NCBI RefSeq assembly: GCF_049568105.1 | Contig: NZ_CP145335.1 | Coordinates: 310,001-374,000, forward strand | From: Salinisphaera sp049568105 | Lineage (GTDB): Bacteria > Pseudomonadota > Gammaproteobacteria > Nevskiales > Salinisphaeraceae | Direction: 5' to 3' | Length of the DNA: 64,000 nucleotides | In this document: positions 53,404 through 61,584 of the stretch, in pieces | Layout of the letters: each line of letters opens with the position of its first letter | How positions within the stretch are numbered: the first letter of the stretch is position 1 | Notes under the pieces: generated by a model | What the model was told of the DNA's origin: nothing | The model's input: the letters and a program-made list of their open reading frames with translations, nothing else | Database searches by the model: none | Position numbers and translations under genes: made by a program

Positions 53404-54222
53404 ATGCGTACCCGGCAGTTTCTCAAGCCGCGGACCGTATCTCGAGAGGTCGAGGCGCTTATTGACCGGCTGCCGATGGGCAATATCGGCAGTCACGGCT
53501 ACGATCCCTGGGGGCTGAATCCGGATACGGCCAAGATCACCTTCATGGCCGTGCAATGGCTCTATGAGCACTATTTCCGGGTCGTGGCCCACGGCTTGGA
53601 GAACGTGTCCGGCTCGGGGCGGCTGCTGATCGTCGGCAACCATAGTGGCCAGCTGCCGATGGACGGCGTATTGGTCTCGTTCGCGGTGGCGAATAAGAAC
53701 GAAGAAGCGCGATTGCCGCGATCGATGATCGAGCGCTGGTTTCCGTCTGTGCCGTTTCTGGGCAACTGGATGAATTCGGTAGGCGGGGTGATCGGCGACC
53801 CGAAAAACTGCGCCAAGATGCTTGATCGGGAAGAAGCGATCGTAGTCTTTCCCGAAGGCGTGCGCGGTTCCGGCAAGCCGTATCGGCTACGCTACCAACT
53901 GCAGCGCTTCGGCCATGGCTTCATGCATCTGGCCATGGAACACAATACGCCGATCGTGCCGGTCGGCGTGGTCGGCTGTGAAGAGACCATGCCCTCACTG
54001 GTCAATATCCGGCCGCTGGCACGCATGCTGGGGATGCCGTATTTCCCGCTGTCGCCGCTGGTGCCGCTGCCGGCCCGGGTGATCCTGAATTTCGGCAAGC
54101 CGATGGCCTATGCCAACGATGTGCGTAGCGAACGCGATGTCGAGTGGCGGGTAGAAGAGGTCAAGGATGCGATTCGCGACTTGATCGATATCGGTATCGC
54201 TCAGCGCAAGAGTATCTTCTAG
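53404..54222 (+). CDS. PlsC-like lysophospholipid acyltransferase
   Basis: 272 residues. The acyltransferase block is LLIVGNHSGQLPMDGVLVSFAV (split: LLIVGNHSGQLP / MDGVLVSFAV, about 75-96), with the HxxxxxxD spacing of the NHSGxLPxDG branch rather than the usual HX4D. FPEGVRGSGKPYRLRYQLQRFG (split: FPEGVRGSGKP / YRLRYQLQRFG, about 149-170) and TPIVPVGVVGCEE complete it. No strong helix is predicted, so it is probably a peripheral membrane enzyme. It leads a five-gene lipid operon, with the next gene three bases after its stop. The substrate is unproven. Confidence 0.85.
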   Translation: MRTRQFLKPRTVSREVEALIDRLPMGNIGSHGYDPWGLNPDTAKITFMAVQWLYEHYFRVVAHGLENVSGSGRLLIVGNHSGQLPMDGVLVSFAVANKNEEARLPRSMIERWFPSVPFLGNWMNSVGGVIGDPKNCAKMLDREEAIVVFPEGVRGSGKPYRLRYQLQRFGHGFMHLAMEHNTPIVPVGVVGCEETMPSLVNIRPLARMLGMPYFPLSPLVPLPARVILNFGKPMAYANDVRSERDVEWRVEEVKDAIRDLIDIGIAQRKSIF

Positions 54223-54225
54223 ATC

Positions 54226-55317
54226 ATGACACAGCGTAGCCAGGACGACGGTTCGAATACGGTGAATAACGCATCCGCGACCGGCAGTTCGGGAGATGCC
54301 CGTCGTGGCGGGCGTAAGATGCCAGCCCGTCGTGCCCCGGTCGGTGCGCCCCGCAGCGCGGCCCCATCGGTGGGTACAGGGCGTGGCCATCGCGGCAAGA
54401 TCATGGTCACCGGGGCCGCCGGGGCGTTGGCCCAGCACGTCATCGCCGATCTGATCGAGCGTGGTTATCAGCCGATCGGGGTGGAGTTTCGTGGTGTCCA
54501 GCACGAATATCCGGATACCGTCGACTATGTCGTCGATTTCAACCAGCGCCCCTTCGAGGATGTCTTTCGCGAGCATGATTTCGTCGGTATCGCCCATCTC
54601 GGGCGGATCCGCTTCACCCAGTCGACCCGGGGGCGGCGCTATTCGGCCAATGTGGTCGGCACGGCCCGACTACTGCGCCTGGCGCGCAAATACGGAGTGG
54701 AGAAGGTGCTGGCGCTGTCGACTTTTCATGTCTACGGCGCGGATGCCCGCAACCCGAGCCTGATCGACGAAGAATATCCAATGCGGGCGGCCAATCTCAT
54801 GCCCGAGATCGTGGATGCCGTCGAGCTCGAGAATCTGTTCAACATCCATCTGTACAAGCACCCAGAGCTCAATATCGTCATTCTGCGCCCCTGTAACATC
54901 GCCGGACCGGGCATCAAGAATGAAATCAGCCGCATGCTGGCGCAGCCGATCGCACCTTGCCTGATCGGCTTTTCCCCACTTATGCAATTTATTCATGTCG
55001 CCGATATGTCGTTGGCGGTAGTCGCAGCATTCGAGCAAAACAGCCCCGGCGTATATAATGTGGCGCCAGACGACTACGTGACTTATCAGGACGCCCTGCA
55101 ATTCGCCGGATGCCGCCGTCTGTTTTTGCCCTCGGTTCCCCCGTCGCTTGCCCGGCGGGCCGTAGGTGCACTCGGACATTGGGCGCCGCCGGACTATTTG
55201 ATCAACTTCTTTAAGTATTCCGTGATCATCGATGGCAGCCTGTTTGCGCGTACCTACGATTTTGAGCCGCAATATTCGTTATCGGAGCTGTTTGCCCACT
55301 ACCGCGCTCTGAAATAG
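54226..55317 (+). CDS. NAD-dependent epimerase-like SDR protein lacking the YxxxK catalytic pair
   Basis: 363 residues. A charged, probably disordered N-terminus (1-57) precedes an extended-SDR Rossmann fold: KIMVTGAAGALAQHVIADLI (about 59-78) is the NAD motif. The Ser region is intact (VLALSTFHVYG, about 161-171). Where the catalytic Tyr-x3-Lys should lie, the sequence reads MPEIVDAVELENLFNIHLYK, with no clear YxxxK. The protein may therefore bind a nucleotide or sugar without ordinary epimerase chemistry. Tight spacing links it to the acyltransferase and mlaA, suggesting a lipid or envelope role. Confidence 0.75.
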   Translation: MTQRSQDDGSNTVNNASATGSSGDARRGGRKMPARRAPVGAPRSAAPSVGTGRGHRGKIMVTGAAGALAQHVIADLIERGYQPIGVEFRGVQHEYPDTVDYVVDFNQRPFEDVFREHDFVGIAHLGRIRFTQSTRGRRYSANVVGTARLLRLARKYGVEKVLALSTFHVYGADARNPSLIDEEYPMRAANLMPEIVDAVELENLFNIHLYKHPELNIVILRPCNIAGPGIKNEISRMLAQPIAPCLIGFSPLMQFIHVADMSLAVVAAFEQNSPGVYNVAPDDYVTYQDALQFAGCRRLFLPSVPPSLARRAVGALGHWAPPDYLINFFKYSVIIDGSLFARTYDFEPQYSLSELFAHYRALK

Positions 55318-55350
55318 CGCGGCGGGGGTGTCCGTTCCTTAGGATTACTC

Positions 55351-56142
55351 ATGCTGAAACCATTGCGATCTAGCTTCAGCCTGGCAGGCCTGTTGGCCGT
55401 GCTTGTTTTGACCGGCTGTGCCCACAGCCCTCCGTCCGATCCCTGGGACCCTTTGGAAAAGGTCAATCGGTTCAACTACAAGGTCAACGAAAAAGCCGAT
55501 AAATATGCGGTGCGGCCGGTGGCCAAGGGGTATGACAAGGTCGTGCCCGCCCGGGTCCAGGCCAGCGTCAGCAATTTCTTCGACAACATTGGCCAGCCGG
55601 TGACCATGGCCAACAGCCTGCTCCAGCTCAAATGGGGCAAGTTCAACCAGTCGTTGGGGCGGTTCATGGTCAACACCTCCTTCGGTGTTGGCGGGTTGTT
55701 CGATGTCGCCACCAAGCTCAACGTGCCGAATCCGGATGAGGATTTCGGCCAGACTCTGGGCTACTGGGGGCTGGGCGCCGGACCCTATATCTATCTGCCG
55801 CTGCTCGGGCCAAGCGATGGGCGCGATCTGGTCGGCAGCGCCGTCGATCAGTTCGCCAACCCGATCGATTATCTCGACGAATTCGATGAGATCGACGACG
55901 ACTATCCGTGGGTGCCGTATGCGCTACGTGGTCTCGAAGGGATCAACCTGCGGGCCAGCCTGTTGGGCTTTGATCAGACCTTGCAGCAGCAGTTCGACCC
56001 CTATGCTTTCGTGCGCAGCTATTATTTGGAAAACCGCCAGAAAGCGGTCTACGACGGCAATGTGCCGCCCGAGCTGACCCGCTCGGACGACGACGCCGAC
56101 GACTTCCCGGCAGCCGCGTCCGAATCGGACAGCAGCGACTAG
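55351..56142 (+). CDS. mlaA: MlaA (VacJ) outer-membrane lipoprotein
   Basis: 263-residue outer-membrane lipoprotein that removes phospholipids from the outer leaflet as the entry of the Mla pathway. The signal has the lipobox LTGC (Cys at about 23). DPLEKVNRFNYKVNEKADKYAVRPVAKGY (split: DPLEKVNRFNYKVN / EKADKYAVRPVAKGY, about 33-61), VSNFFDNIGQPVTMANSLLQ and FGVGGLFDVATKL (about 111-123) are hallmarks. The acidic C-terminus (SDDDADDFPAAASESDSSD) is a species-specific tail. mlaBCDEF are not in the window. Confidence 0.96.
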   Translation: MLKPLRSSFSLAGLLAVLVLTGCAHSPPSDPWDPLEKVNRFNYKVNEKADKYAVRPVAKGYDKVVPARVQASVSNFFDNIGQPVTMANSLLQLKWGKFNQSLGRFMVNTSFGVGGLFDVATKLNVPNPDEDFGQTLGYWGLGAGPYIYLPLLGPSDGRDLVGSAVDQFANPIDYLDEFDEIDDDYPWVPYALRGLEGINLRASLLGFDQTLQQQFDPYAFVRSYYLENRQKAVYDGNVPPELTRSDDDADDFPAAASESDSSD

Positions 56143-56149
56143 TCGAGCC

Positions 56150-56848
56150 GTGTCCGACGCTTCGGACCTGAAGGCGCTCACGGCGATGACGCGCACGCAA
56201 TTGCATGCGTGTGCCACCCGCTACTACAAGCGTGGGGGCGGTACCACACCGGATGTGGCGCTGATCGTCTATGGCAATGCCGAGGCCGTATTCAAGGATT
56301 ACGGCCGGGCGGCCTCCGGCGGCTTCGGCCGGGTAATCGCACCGCTGCTTTTATGGCGTGAGGCGACTGCGCTGAATGCGCTCGACGGGTTGACCGGTGT
56401 GCCGCGTGTGTATCGGCGTGTGGATGCCCGCGGCCTACTGATCGAGCATTGCCCGGCGACCGTCTGGCCGCAGGCCCGGGCCGGCGACGCCGCCTATGCC
56501 CGGCTCGAGGCGCTGGTGCAGGCCATGCACGACCGGGGTATCGCCCACGGCGATCTGCGCGGCGGCGGCAACATCCTGGTCGACGAGCAGGATCAGCCGT
56601 ATCTGGTCGATTTCGTCTCCCGCATACGCCGCGGATCGACTTGGAATTGGCCCTGGAACTGGCTGTTCCGGCAGTTCGTGACCGCCGACGAGAGCGCGCT
56701 GGCCAAGCTAAGACTGCGCTATGCCCGGCACCTGGCCGAGCCGGACGACGAGCGACGCGCCCATCCGGATACACCGCTCACGCGGGCCGCGCGCTGGATC
56801 GGCCTGACCGTACGCCGCTGCGTGCGGTGTTTCAGCGCAAGCGACTGA
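56150..56848 (+). CDS. WaaP/InaA-like lipopolysaccharide kinase family protein
   Basis: 232 residues, GTG start seven bases after mlaA. The protein-kinase-like fold is reduced: a Lys in AVFKDYGRAA (about 43-52), catalytic HGDLRGGGNILVDEQ (about 133-147) and metal-binding LVDFVSRIRRG (about 152-162). This resembles Kdo/WaaP-type LPS kinases, which phosphorylate core sugars. Its position between mlaA and plsB agrees with an envelope role. The substrate is unknown and a protein-kinase role cannot be ruled out. Confidence 0.7.
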   Translation: MSDASDLKALTAMTRTQLHACATRYYKRGGGTTPDVALIVYGNAEAVFKDYGRAASGGFGRVIAPLLLWREATALNALDGLTGVPRVYRRVDARGLLIEHCPATVWPQARAGDAAYARLEALVQAMHDRGIAHGDLRGGGNILVDEQDQPYLVDFVSRIRRGSTWNWPWNWLFRQFVTADESALAKLRLRYARHLAEPDDERRAHPDTPLTRAARWIGLTVRRCVRCFSASD

Positions 56849-56855
56849 GGCGGTC

Positions 56856-59348
56856 ATGACTCGTATACTGCTGCGTCTTCTGCTGGTATTCATGCCCTTG
56901 CTGCGCTGGCCGCTACGGGCCTGGATACGGGTGCGTGTCTCGCCGTCAGATCTAGGCGAGCTGGCGCTCGATCAGGACAAGCCGGTCTGCTATGTGTTGC
57001 CGGTGGCCAGCCTGGCCGACTGGCTGGCGTTGGAAGCCGCCTGTGCGGCCTACGGCATGCCGCGCCCCTATCTGGCCGGCAGTCGCCCGCCGACGGTCAA
57101 GCGGGCGGTGGTGATGGCGGTGCCGGTCGGGCGCTCGCGCCAGCGTTCCCAACTGCAGCGGCTCGTGACCCGCGGCCTGCATGATCACAGTTTCGACGTG
57201 CAATTGGTGCCCGTTTCGGTGTTCTGGGGGCGCAATCCGGTTCAGGAAACCTCGATCTTCCGGATCTTGTTTTCCGACTCCGAGCGTTCCTCCCGACTAC
57301 GCAAGATTCTGATTGTGGCCGTGAACGGTCGGAATACGTTGGTTCATTTCGGCCAGCCGCTGGATTATCGCGAGGTGGTTGATGCCTCGGCCACGCCCGG
57401 GGTGCTGGTGCGCAAGCTGGTACGTGTGCTGCGGGTGCATTTCCGGCGCCAGCGTGCGGCCACGCTGGGCCCGGCCGTGTCTCGGCGCACCCAGCTCATC
57501 GATTCGCTGATGGCCGACCCGCGGGTGATCGAAGAGATCACCGAGGCCGCCCGACGCGAGCGTAAGAACGTCGCCGCGACCCGGGTCCGGGCCCGAGAAT
57601 ATGCCGACGAAATCGCGGCCGATTATTCGAATATCGCGATCGGTTTCATGTTGCGGGTGCTGACCTGGCTGTGGCATCGCATCTACGACGGCATCGACGT
57701 CAAACATCTGCCGCGCCTGCGCGAGGCCGCCCACGACAATCGCGAGGTCATCTATCTGCCGAGCCATCGCTCGCATATGGATTATCTGCTGCTGTCCTAC
57801 ATCCTTTACCAAGAGGGTTTGGCACTGCCGCAGATCGCGGCCGGGGTGAATCTGAATTTCTGGCCGGTCGGTGCGCTGCTGCGTCGCTGCGGGGCTTTTT
57901 ATCTGCGCCGTAGCTTCAAGGGCGATCGGCTCTATGGCGCGGTGTTCCGGGCTTATGTCGAAACCCTGGTGGCGCGCGGCCAGCCGATGAAGTTCTATCC
58001 CGAGGGCGGGCGTAGCCGTACCGGCCGTCTGCTGGCGCCCAAGACCGGAATGCTGCAGATGACCGTGGCCAGCGCCCTGACCACGAGCCAGAACGCGCCG
58101 GTGTCGATCGTGCCGGTCTATATCGGCTACGACCGGGTGATGGAGGTCAACGGCTATTTCGACGAGCTGCGCGGTACCCGGGTGAAAAAAGGCGAGAGCA
58201 TGGGTGATCTCGTGCGCGGCTCGACCAAGGTGCTGAAACGCAAGTACGGGCGAGTATTCGTATCGTTCGGCGAGCCGATCGAGCTACAGGCGTTCGCCGA
58301 TGCCCACCTGCCGGACTGGCGCGAGCGCATGAGCGAGCTGGCCGTCGATGCGCGCCCGAAATGGCTGCAGCACTTCGTCGATGATCTGGCCGAGCACGTC
58401 ATGTGCGGCATCAACGCGACGGCAACGCTGAACGCGACCGGGCTGGCATCATTGATCCTGCTCGGGGCGCCGCAGAAATCGGTGGCCGAGGATGAGATGG
58501 TGCACAGCCTCGAGCTGCTGGCCAGGCTGGCCCGCAGCTGTCCCTATTCCAAGGATGCCAGTGCGCCCGAGCCCGACGGCAAGGCCCTGCTGGCCGAGGC
58601 CGAGCCGTTGATGCGGTTGATCCGCGCCCCGCATGCCTGGGGCGATATCTTGACCGTCGACTCGCGCCAGGCCGTGCTTCTGACCTATACGCGCAACAAC
58701 GTCATGCATTTGTTCGCGCTGCCTTCGCTGATCGCCAACTTTTTTGCGCATTTCGAACAGCGCAACGAAAAAGCCCTGCTCGATGATGCCGTAGAGCTGT
58801 ACCCGCTGCTGGCCTCCGAGCTGTTTTTACGTTGGCCGGTCGAGGAATGCCGCGAGGCCCTGCTCGAAGCGATCGAGGGGCTGATCGAGTGCGGGCTGCT
58901 CGCCCGAACGGCCAAGGGCGCACTGCGTCGCCCCGAGGCCGGCAGCCAGACTTTCGCGGTCTTGATGAGTTTGGCGCGCATCATGCGCGAGTCACTGGAA
59001 CGCTATGCCATGACCGCGACGCTGTTGTCCCGAAACCTGGACGCCGGGGTGGTCGAACGGGGTCGCTTCGAGCGCCAATGCCAACTCATGGCCGAGCGCA
59101 TGGCGCTGCTGACCGGCCGCAACAGTCCGGAATTTTTCGATTCGCGTCTGTTTCGCAACCATCTACAGACGCTGGTGAAAGTCGGGCTGCTACGCCAGGA
59201 AGGCAACCGGCTGTATATCGACGAGGCGCTGCGGCATCTGGCCGACCATGCCCTGCGCCTGCTCGGTTCGGATATTCGCCAGTCGATCGCACATCTGACG
59301 TCGATGCCCCAGTTGGAGGACGCCGCACCAGGGCAGGCGCTGGCCTGA
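56856..59348 (+). CDS. plsB: Glycerol-3-phosphate 1-O-acyltransferase PlsB
   Basis: 830-residue inner-membrane enzyme for the first step of phospholipid synthesis. The acyltransferase block has LPSHRSHMDYLLLSYIL (HX4D, about 305-321), GAFYLRRSF (about 346-354), KFYPEGGRSRTGRLLAPK (about 378-395) and SIVPVYIGYDRVMEV (about 413-427). N-terminal KxxPVxYVLP-type text (DKPVCYVLPVASLADW, about 43-58) is typical. The ATG lies seven bases after the kinase stop, in the lipid operon 53404-59348. Confidence 0.97.
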   Translation: MTRILLRLLLVFMPLLRWPLRAWIRVRVSPSDLGELALDQDKPVCYVLPVASLADWLALEAACAAYGMPRPYLAGSRPPTVKRAVVMAVPVGRSRQRSQLQRLVTRGLHDHSFDVQLVPVSVFWGRNPVQETSIFRILFSDSERSSRLRKILIVAVNGRNTLVHFGQPLDYREVVDASATPGVLVRKLVRVLRVHFRRQRAATLGPAVSRRTQLIDSLMADPRVIEEITEAARRERKNVAATRVRAREYADEIAADYSNIAIGFMLRVLTWLWHRIYDGIDVKHLPRLREAAHDNREVIYLPSHRSHMDYLLLSYILYQEGLALPQIAAGVNLNFWPVGALLRRCGAFYLRRSFKGDRLYGAVFRAYVETLVARGQPMKFYPEGGRSRTGRLLAPKTGMLQMTVASALTTSQNAPVSIVPVYIGYDRVMEVNGYFDELRGTRVKKGESMGDLVRGSTKVLKRKYGRVFVSFGEPIELQAFADAHLPDWRERMSELAVDARPKWLQHFVDDLAEHVMCGINATATLNATGLASLILLGAPQKSVAEDEMVHSLELLARLARSCPYSKDASAPEPDGKALLAEAEPLMRLIRAPHAWGDILTVDSRQAVLLTYTRNNVMHLFALPSLIANFFAHFEQRNEKALLDDAVELYPLLASELFLRWPVEECREALLEAIEGLIECGLLARTAKGALRRPEAGSQTFAVLMSLARIMRESLERYAMTATLLSRNLDAGVVERGRFERQCQLMAERMALLTGRNSPEFFDSRLFRNHLQTLVKVGLLRQEGNRLYIDEALRHLADHALRLLGSDIRQSIAHLTSMPQLEDAAPGQALA

Positions 59349-59423
59349 TGCCGGTCATGGCTGGTCAACGCGCCAAGCCGCCAGTACGGCCGTAGGCACA
59401 GACAAGCTAGGGCCGGAGTACGG

Positions 59424-59651
59424 ATGTTCCAGATTGCGGTCGGTATCGCCGCGATTATGGCGGCCTTGGAAGGCCGCTGGTTCGTGTCCCCCTGGATGAT
59501 GGCGTTGAGTATGAGCGGGCAGGCTATGGGCTTTGGGGCGCATTCGATGATCGCACAGGGCCTGATGTTCGCCAGTTGTGCCTGCACGTTCGTAGGGGCA
59601 GTGTTGCTGGGGCGCTTGGTGCGGGTTTATGGCCGGCGAACGCGCCAATAG
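59424..59651 (+). CDS. Small membrane protein of unknown function
   Basis: 75 residues with two hydrophobic segments (about 3-20 and 42-62) and a basic end (GRLVRVYGRRTRQ). It starts 75 bases after plsB. No family is recognised. The methionine-rich middle (WMMALSMSGQAMGFGAHSM) is unusual. Confidence 0.45.
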   Translation: MFQIAVGIAAIMAALEGRWFVSPWMMALSMSGQAMGFGAHSMIAQGLMFASCACTFVGAVLLGRLVRVYGRRTRQ

Positions 59652-59739
59652 CGTCGCTCAGACGCGCCGGGGTGGCTGGTCAGCGTGATGTTTGGCAGAT
59701 TGGTATGGGTATGCCAATCTGCGGCGAAGGGGATGAGCG

Positions 59740-60027
59740 ATGATCAACTGGGCCGTTATGGGCTGTGCCTCAGCCGGGGTGCTGCTGAACATCGGCAATG
59801 CCTGGCAGCGCCATAAACAGAACGGCCGCTGGGATCTCGGCCCCGGGCTCATGATCGCTGGAATGAGTGGGCTGATCGGGCTCCAGTTTCTGCCGCCCGG
59901 GCCAGCGAAAGAGATCGTCCTGTTGGCGAGCGGTATTGCGGTACTGATCGCTACCGCTTTGATCGTGCGGCGTTTTTGGCGCAGTGACTGGGTGAAAAGG
60001 CGAGCCTGCGGCCCCGGTCCAGGTTAA
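59740..60027 (+). CDS. Small membrane protein of unknown function
   Basis: 95 residues with an N-terminal hydrophobic stretch (about 3-18), a middle helix (37-52) and a third (59-78), then a basic end. It is preceded by AAGGGG, six to ten bases from the ATG. Its stop overlaps that of the convergent SppA-like gene by four bases. No family is recognised. Confidence 0.5.
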   Translation: MINWAVMGCASAGVLLNIGNAWQRHKQNGRWDLGPGLMIAGMSGLIGLQFLPPGPAKEIVLLASGIAVLIATALIVRRFWRSDWVKRRACGPGPG

Positions 60028-61025
60028 CGCGCGCTGCCGCGCCACAAATAAAGCGGCTCAGCGCCGTTGAACGAGCTGTTGGCGCCCATCTGTGCCAGCC
60101 AGCCGGCCACGGCCGCAGGCCGGCGGGCCGCCGAAGCCGCAGCGGCCACCAGCGTATCCGGTGCCTGTCGGCCCTGGTAGTAGCGGATGACCTCGGCTTG
60201 ATCCACGCCGGCGGCCTGTCGGGCGGCTGCTAGGACATCGTTCTGGTGGCCGATGGCGTCGACCAAGCCCAGGCGCTTAGCCTGGGGCGCCGGGAAGATA
60301 CGCCCGTCGGTGATCATCGCCAGCTGCGAGCGATCCAGCGCGGGGCGATTGCTTGTCACCACGCTCACGAAACGGTGGTACAAGCCGTCGACCACGTTCT
60401 GCACGATCGCCCGCTCGTCGGCTTTGGGCTTGCGCAGCGGCGACATGATGTCCTTGTGCGGGCCCGAGGTGATGCTGGTATCGGCCAGGCCAAGCTTGTG
60501 CATCAGCCCGGCAGCGTTGACGTCGACGATGATTACCCCGATCGAGCCGGTGATGGTGGTTGGCTCGGCGATCACCCGGTTCGCGCCCATGGCCACATAG
60601 TAGCCGCCGGAGGCTGCAACGCCGCCCAGGCTGGCGATTACCGGGGTGCCGGTATCGACTTCGAAGCGCTTGATGCGGTCGTAGATTTCGTCGCTGGCCG
60701 CGACCGTACCGCCGGGACTGTCGATGCGCAGCACCACGGCCTTGATATGGGCGTCGCCCTCGGCCTTGTCGAGCACCCGGGAGACCCGGGTCAGCATCGA
60801 CGGCTGGCGTACCAGGCCCAGCGCGTGGCTGGACGGCGAGGCCGAGATGAAGCCATCGATATTCAGCCACAGGATCTTGGCGTCGCCGTGGCCGCTGATT
60901 CGGGTTTCGTGGAGGCTGTTATCGCTGCCGCCGCCGAGCGGTGTATTAATGGTGATACAGCCGGCCAGGGCCAGACAGGACAAAAGCGCCGTACCTACGA
61001 GCGCGAGCGTACGCGATCGGCGCAT
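60024..61025 (-). CDS. SppA-type S49 peptidase, lipoprotein form
   Basis: 333 residues from the ATG at 61025 (MRRSRTLALVG); longer upstream frames overlap the preceding gene. The signal ends in LALAGC, predicting a lipoprotein instead of the usual membrane anchor. IDSPGGTVAASDEIYDRIKRF (split: IDSPGGTVAA / SDEIYDRIKRF, about 103-123), VIASLGGVAASGGYYVAMGA (about 132-151, containing the nucleophile Ser), and TITGSIGVII (about 160-169) match S49 signal-peptide peptidase. Its start overlaps the stop of the upstream gene (TGATG), so the two are coupled. Lipid anchoring is unusual for SppA. Confidence 0.85.
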   Translation of the reverse strand: MRRSRTLALVGTALLSCLALAGCITINTPLGGGSDNSLHETRISGHGDAKILWLNIDGFISASPSSHALGLVRQPSMLTRVSRVLDKAEGDAHIKAVVLRIDSPGGTVAASDEIYDRIKRFEVDTGTPVIASLGGVAASGGYYVAMGANRVIAEPTTITGSIGVIIVDVNAAGLMHKLGLADTSITSGPHKDIMSPLRKPKADERAIVQNVVDGLYHRFVSVVTSNRPALDRSQLAMITDGRIFPAPQAKRLGLVDAIGHQNDVLAAARQAAGVDQAEVIRYYQGRQAPDTLVAAAASAARRPAAVAGWLAQMGANSSFNGAEPLYLWRGSAR

Positions 61026-61567
61026 CAGTGGGCCGCGTCGCCTTGCCAGACTTCGATGGCGGCAGCGATCTGCTCGGTGGCCTGAGCCAGACAATGCTTG
61101 GCGTCTTCGCGGTCGTCGTCGTCCAGATGCGACCAGCCCATGGCGATATAGCGCGAGCCGCCGTCGATGACCGACTGGTCGTGGACCTGCTGGTAGGCGG
61201 CCTCTAATGCGGCGAGCATCTGGCCAATCGCATCCGGCGGCAGTTCGGCTTCCTGGAAAACCATGACGCAGGCAGCGGTGGCGGCATTGTCGAGCAGGAC
61301 CGGTTTTTCGGCCGCTGCCTCGGGGTAGTGCTCGCGATACAGATCGGCCAGCCGGGTGACCATCTCTACCAGTGCGAGCATGCAGGGCAGGTCGTCGAAT
61401 AGGTATTTGTGGCCGCGTTTGGCGGCGGTATCGGCCGCTGCCTGCAGCGCTGGGCCAACGATGCGGTGATAGGTGGCCGGATCTAGGGCATCGGGATCGA
61501 CGGCGTCTGGGTTCAGCGGCTTATCGTGATCTGCAGTCATGGGCGATATCTTGGCATGAGGAGGCAA
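61025..61567 (-). CDS. Conserved-looking hypothetical protein
   Basis: Up to 180 residues; an ATG at 61540 (MTADHDKPLN) would give 171 and removes a poorly conserved start. It is highly acidic and mostly helical, with no signal or membrane segment. HRIVGPALQAAADTAAKRG and MALVEMVTRLADLYREHY-like stretches suggest a helical bundle. It sits between the PhoQ-like kinase (18 bases upstream) and the S49 lipoprotein, with which it overlaps. I do not recognise a family. Confidence 0.6.
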   Translation of the reverse strand: MPPHAKISPMTADHDKPLNPDAVDPDALDPATYHRIVGPALQAAADTAAKRGHKYLFDDLPCMLALVEMVTRLADLYREHYPEAAAEKPVLLDNAATAACVMVFQEAELPPDAIGQMLAALEAAYQQVHDQSVIDGGSRYIAMGWSHLDDDDREDAKHCLAQATEQIAAAIEVWQGDAAH

Positions 61568-61584
61568 TACAGTGGGCCCGGCGA

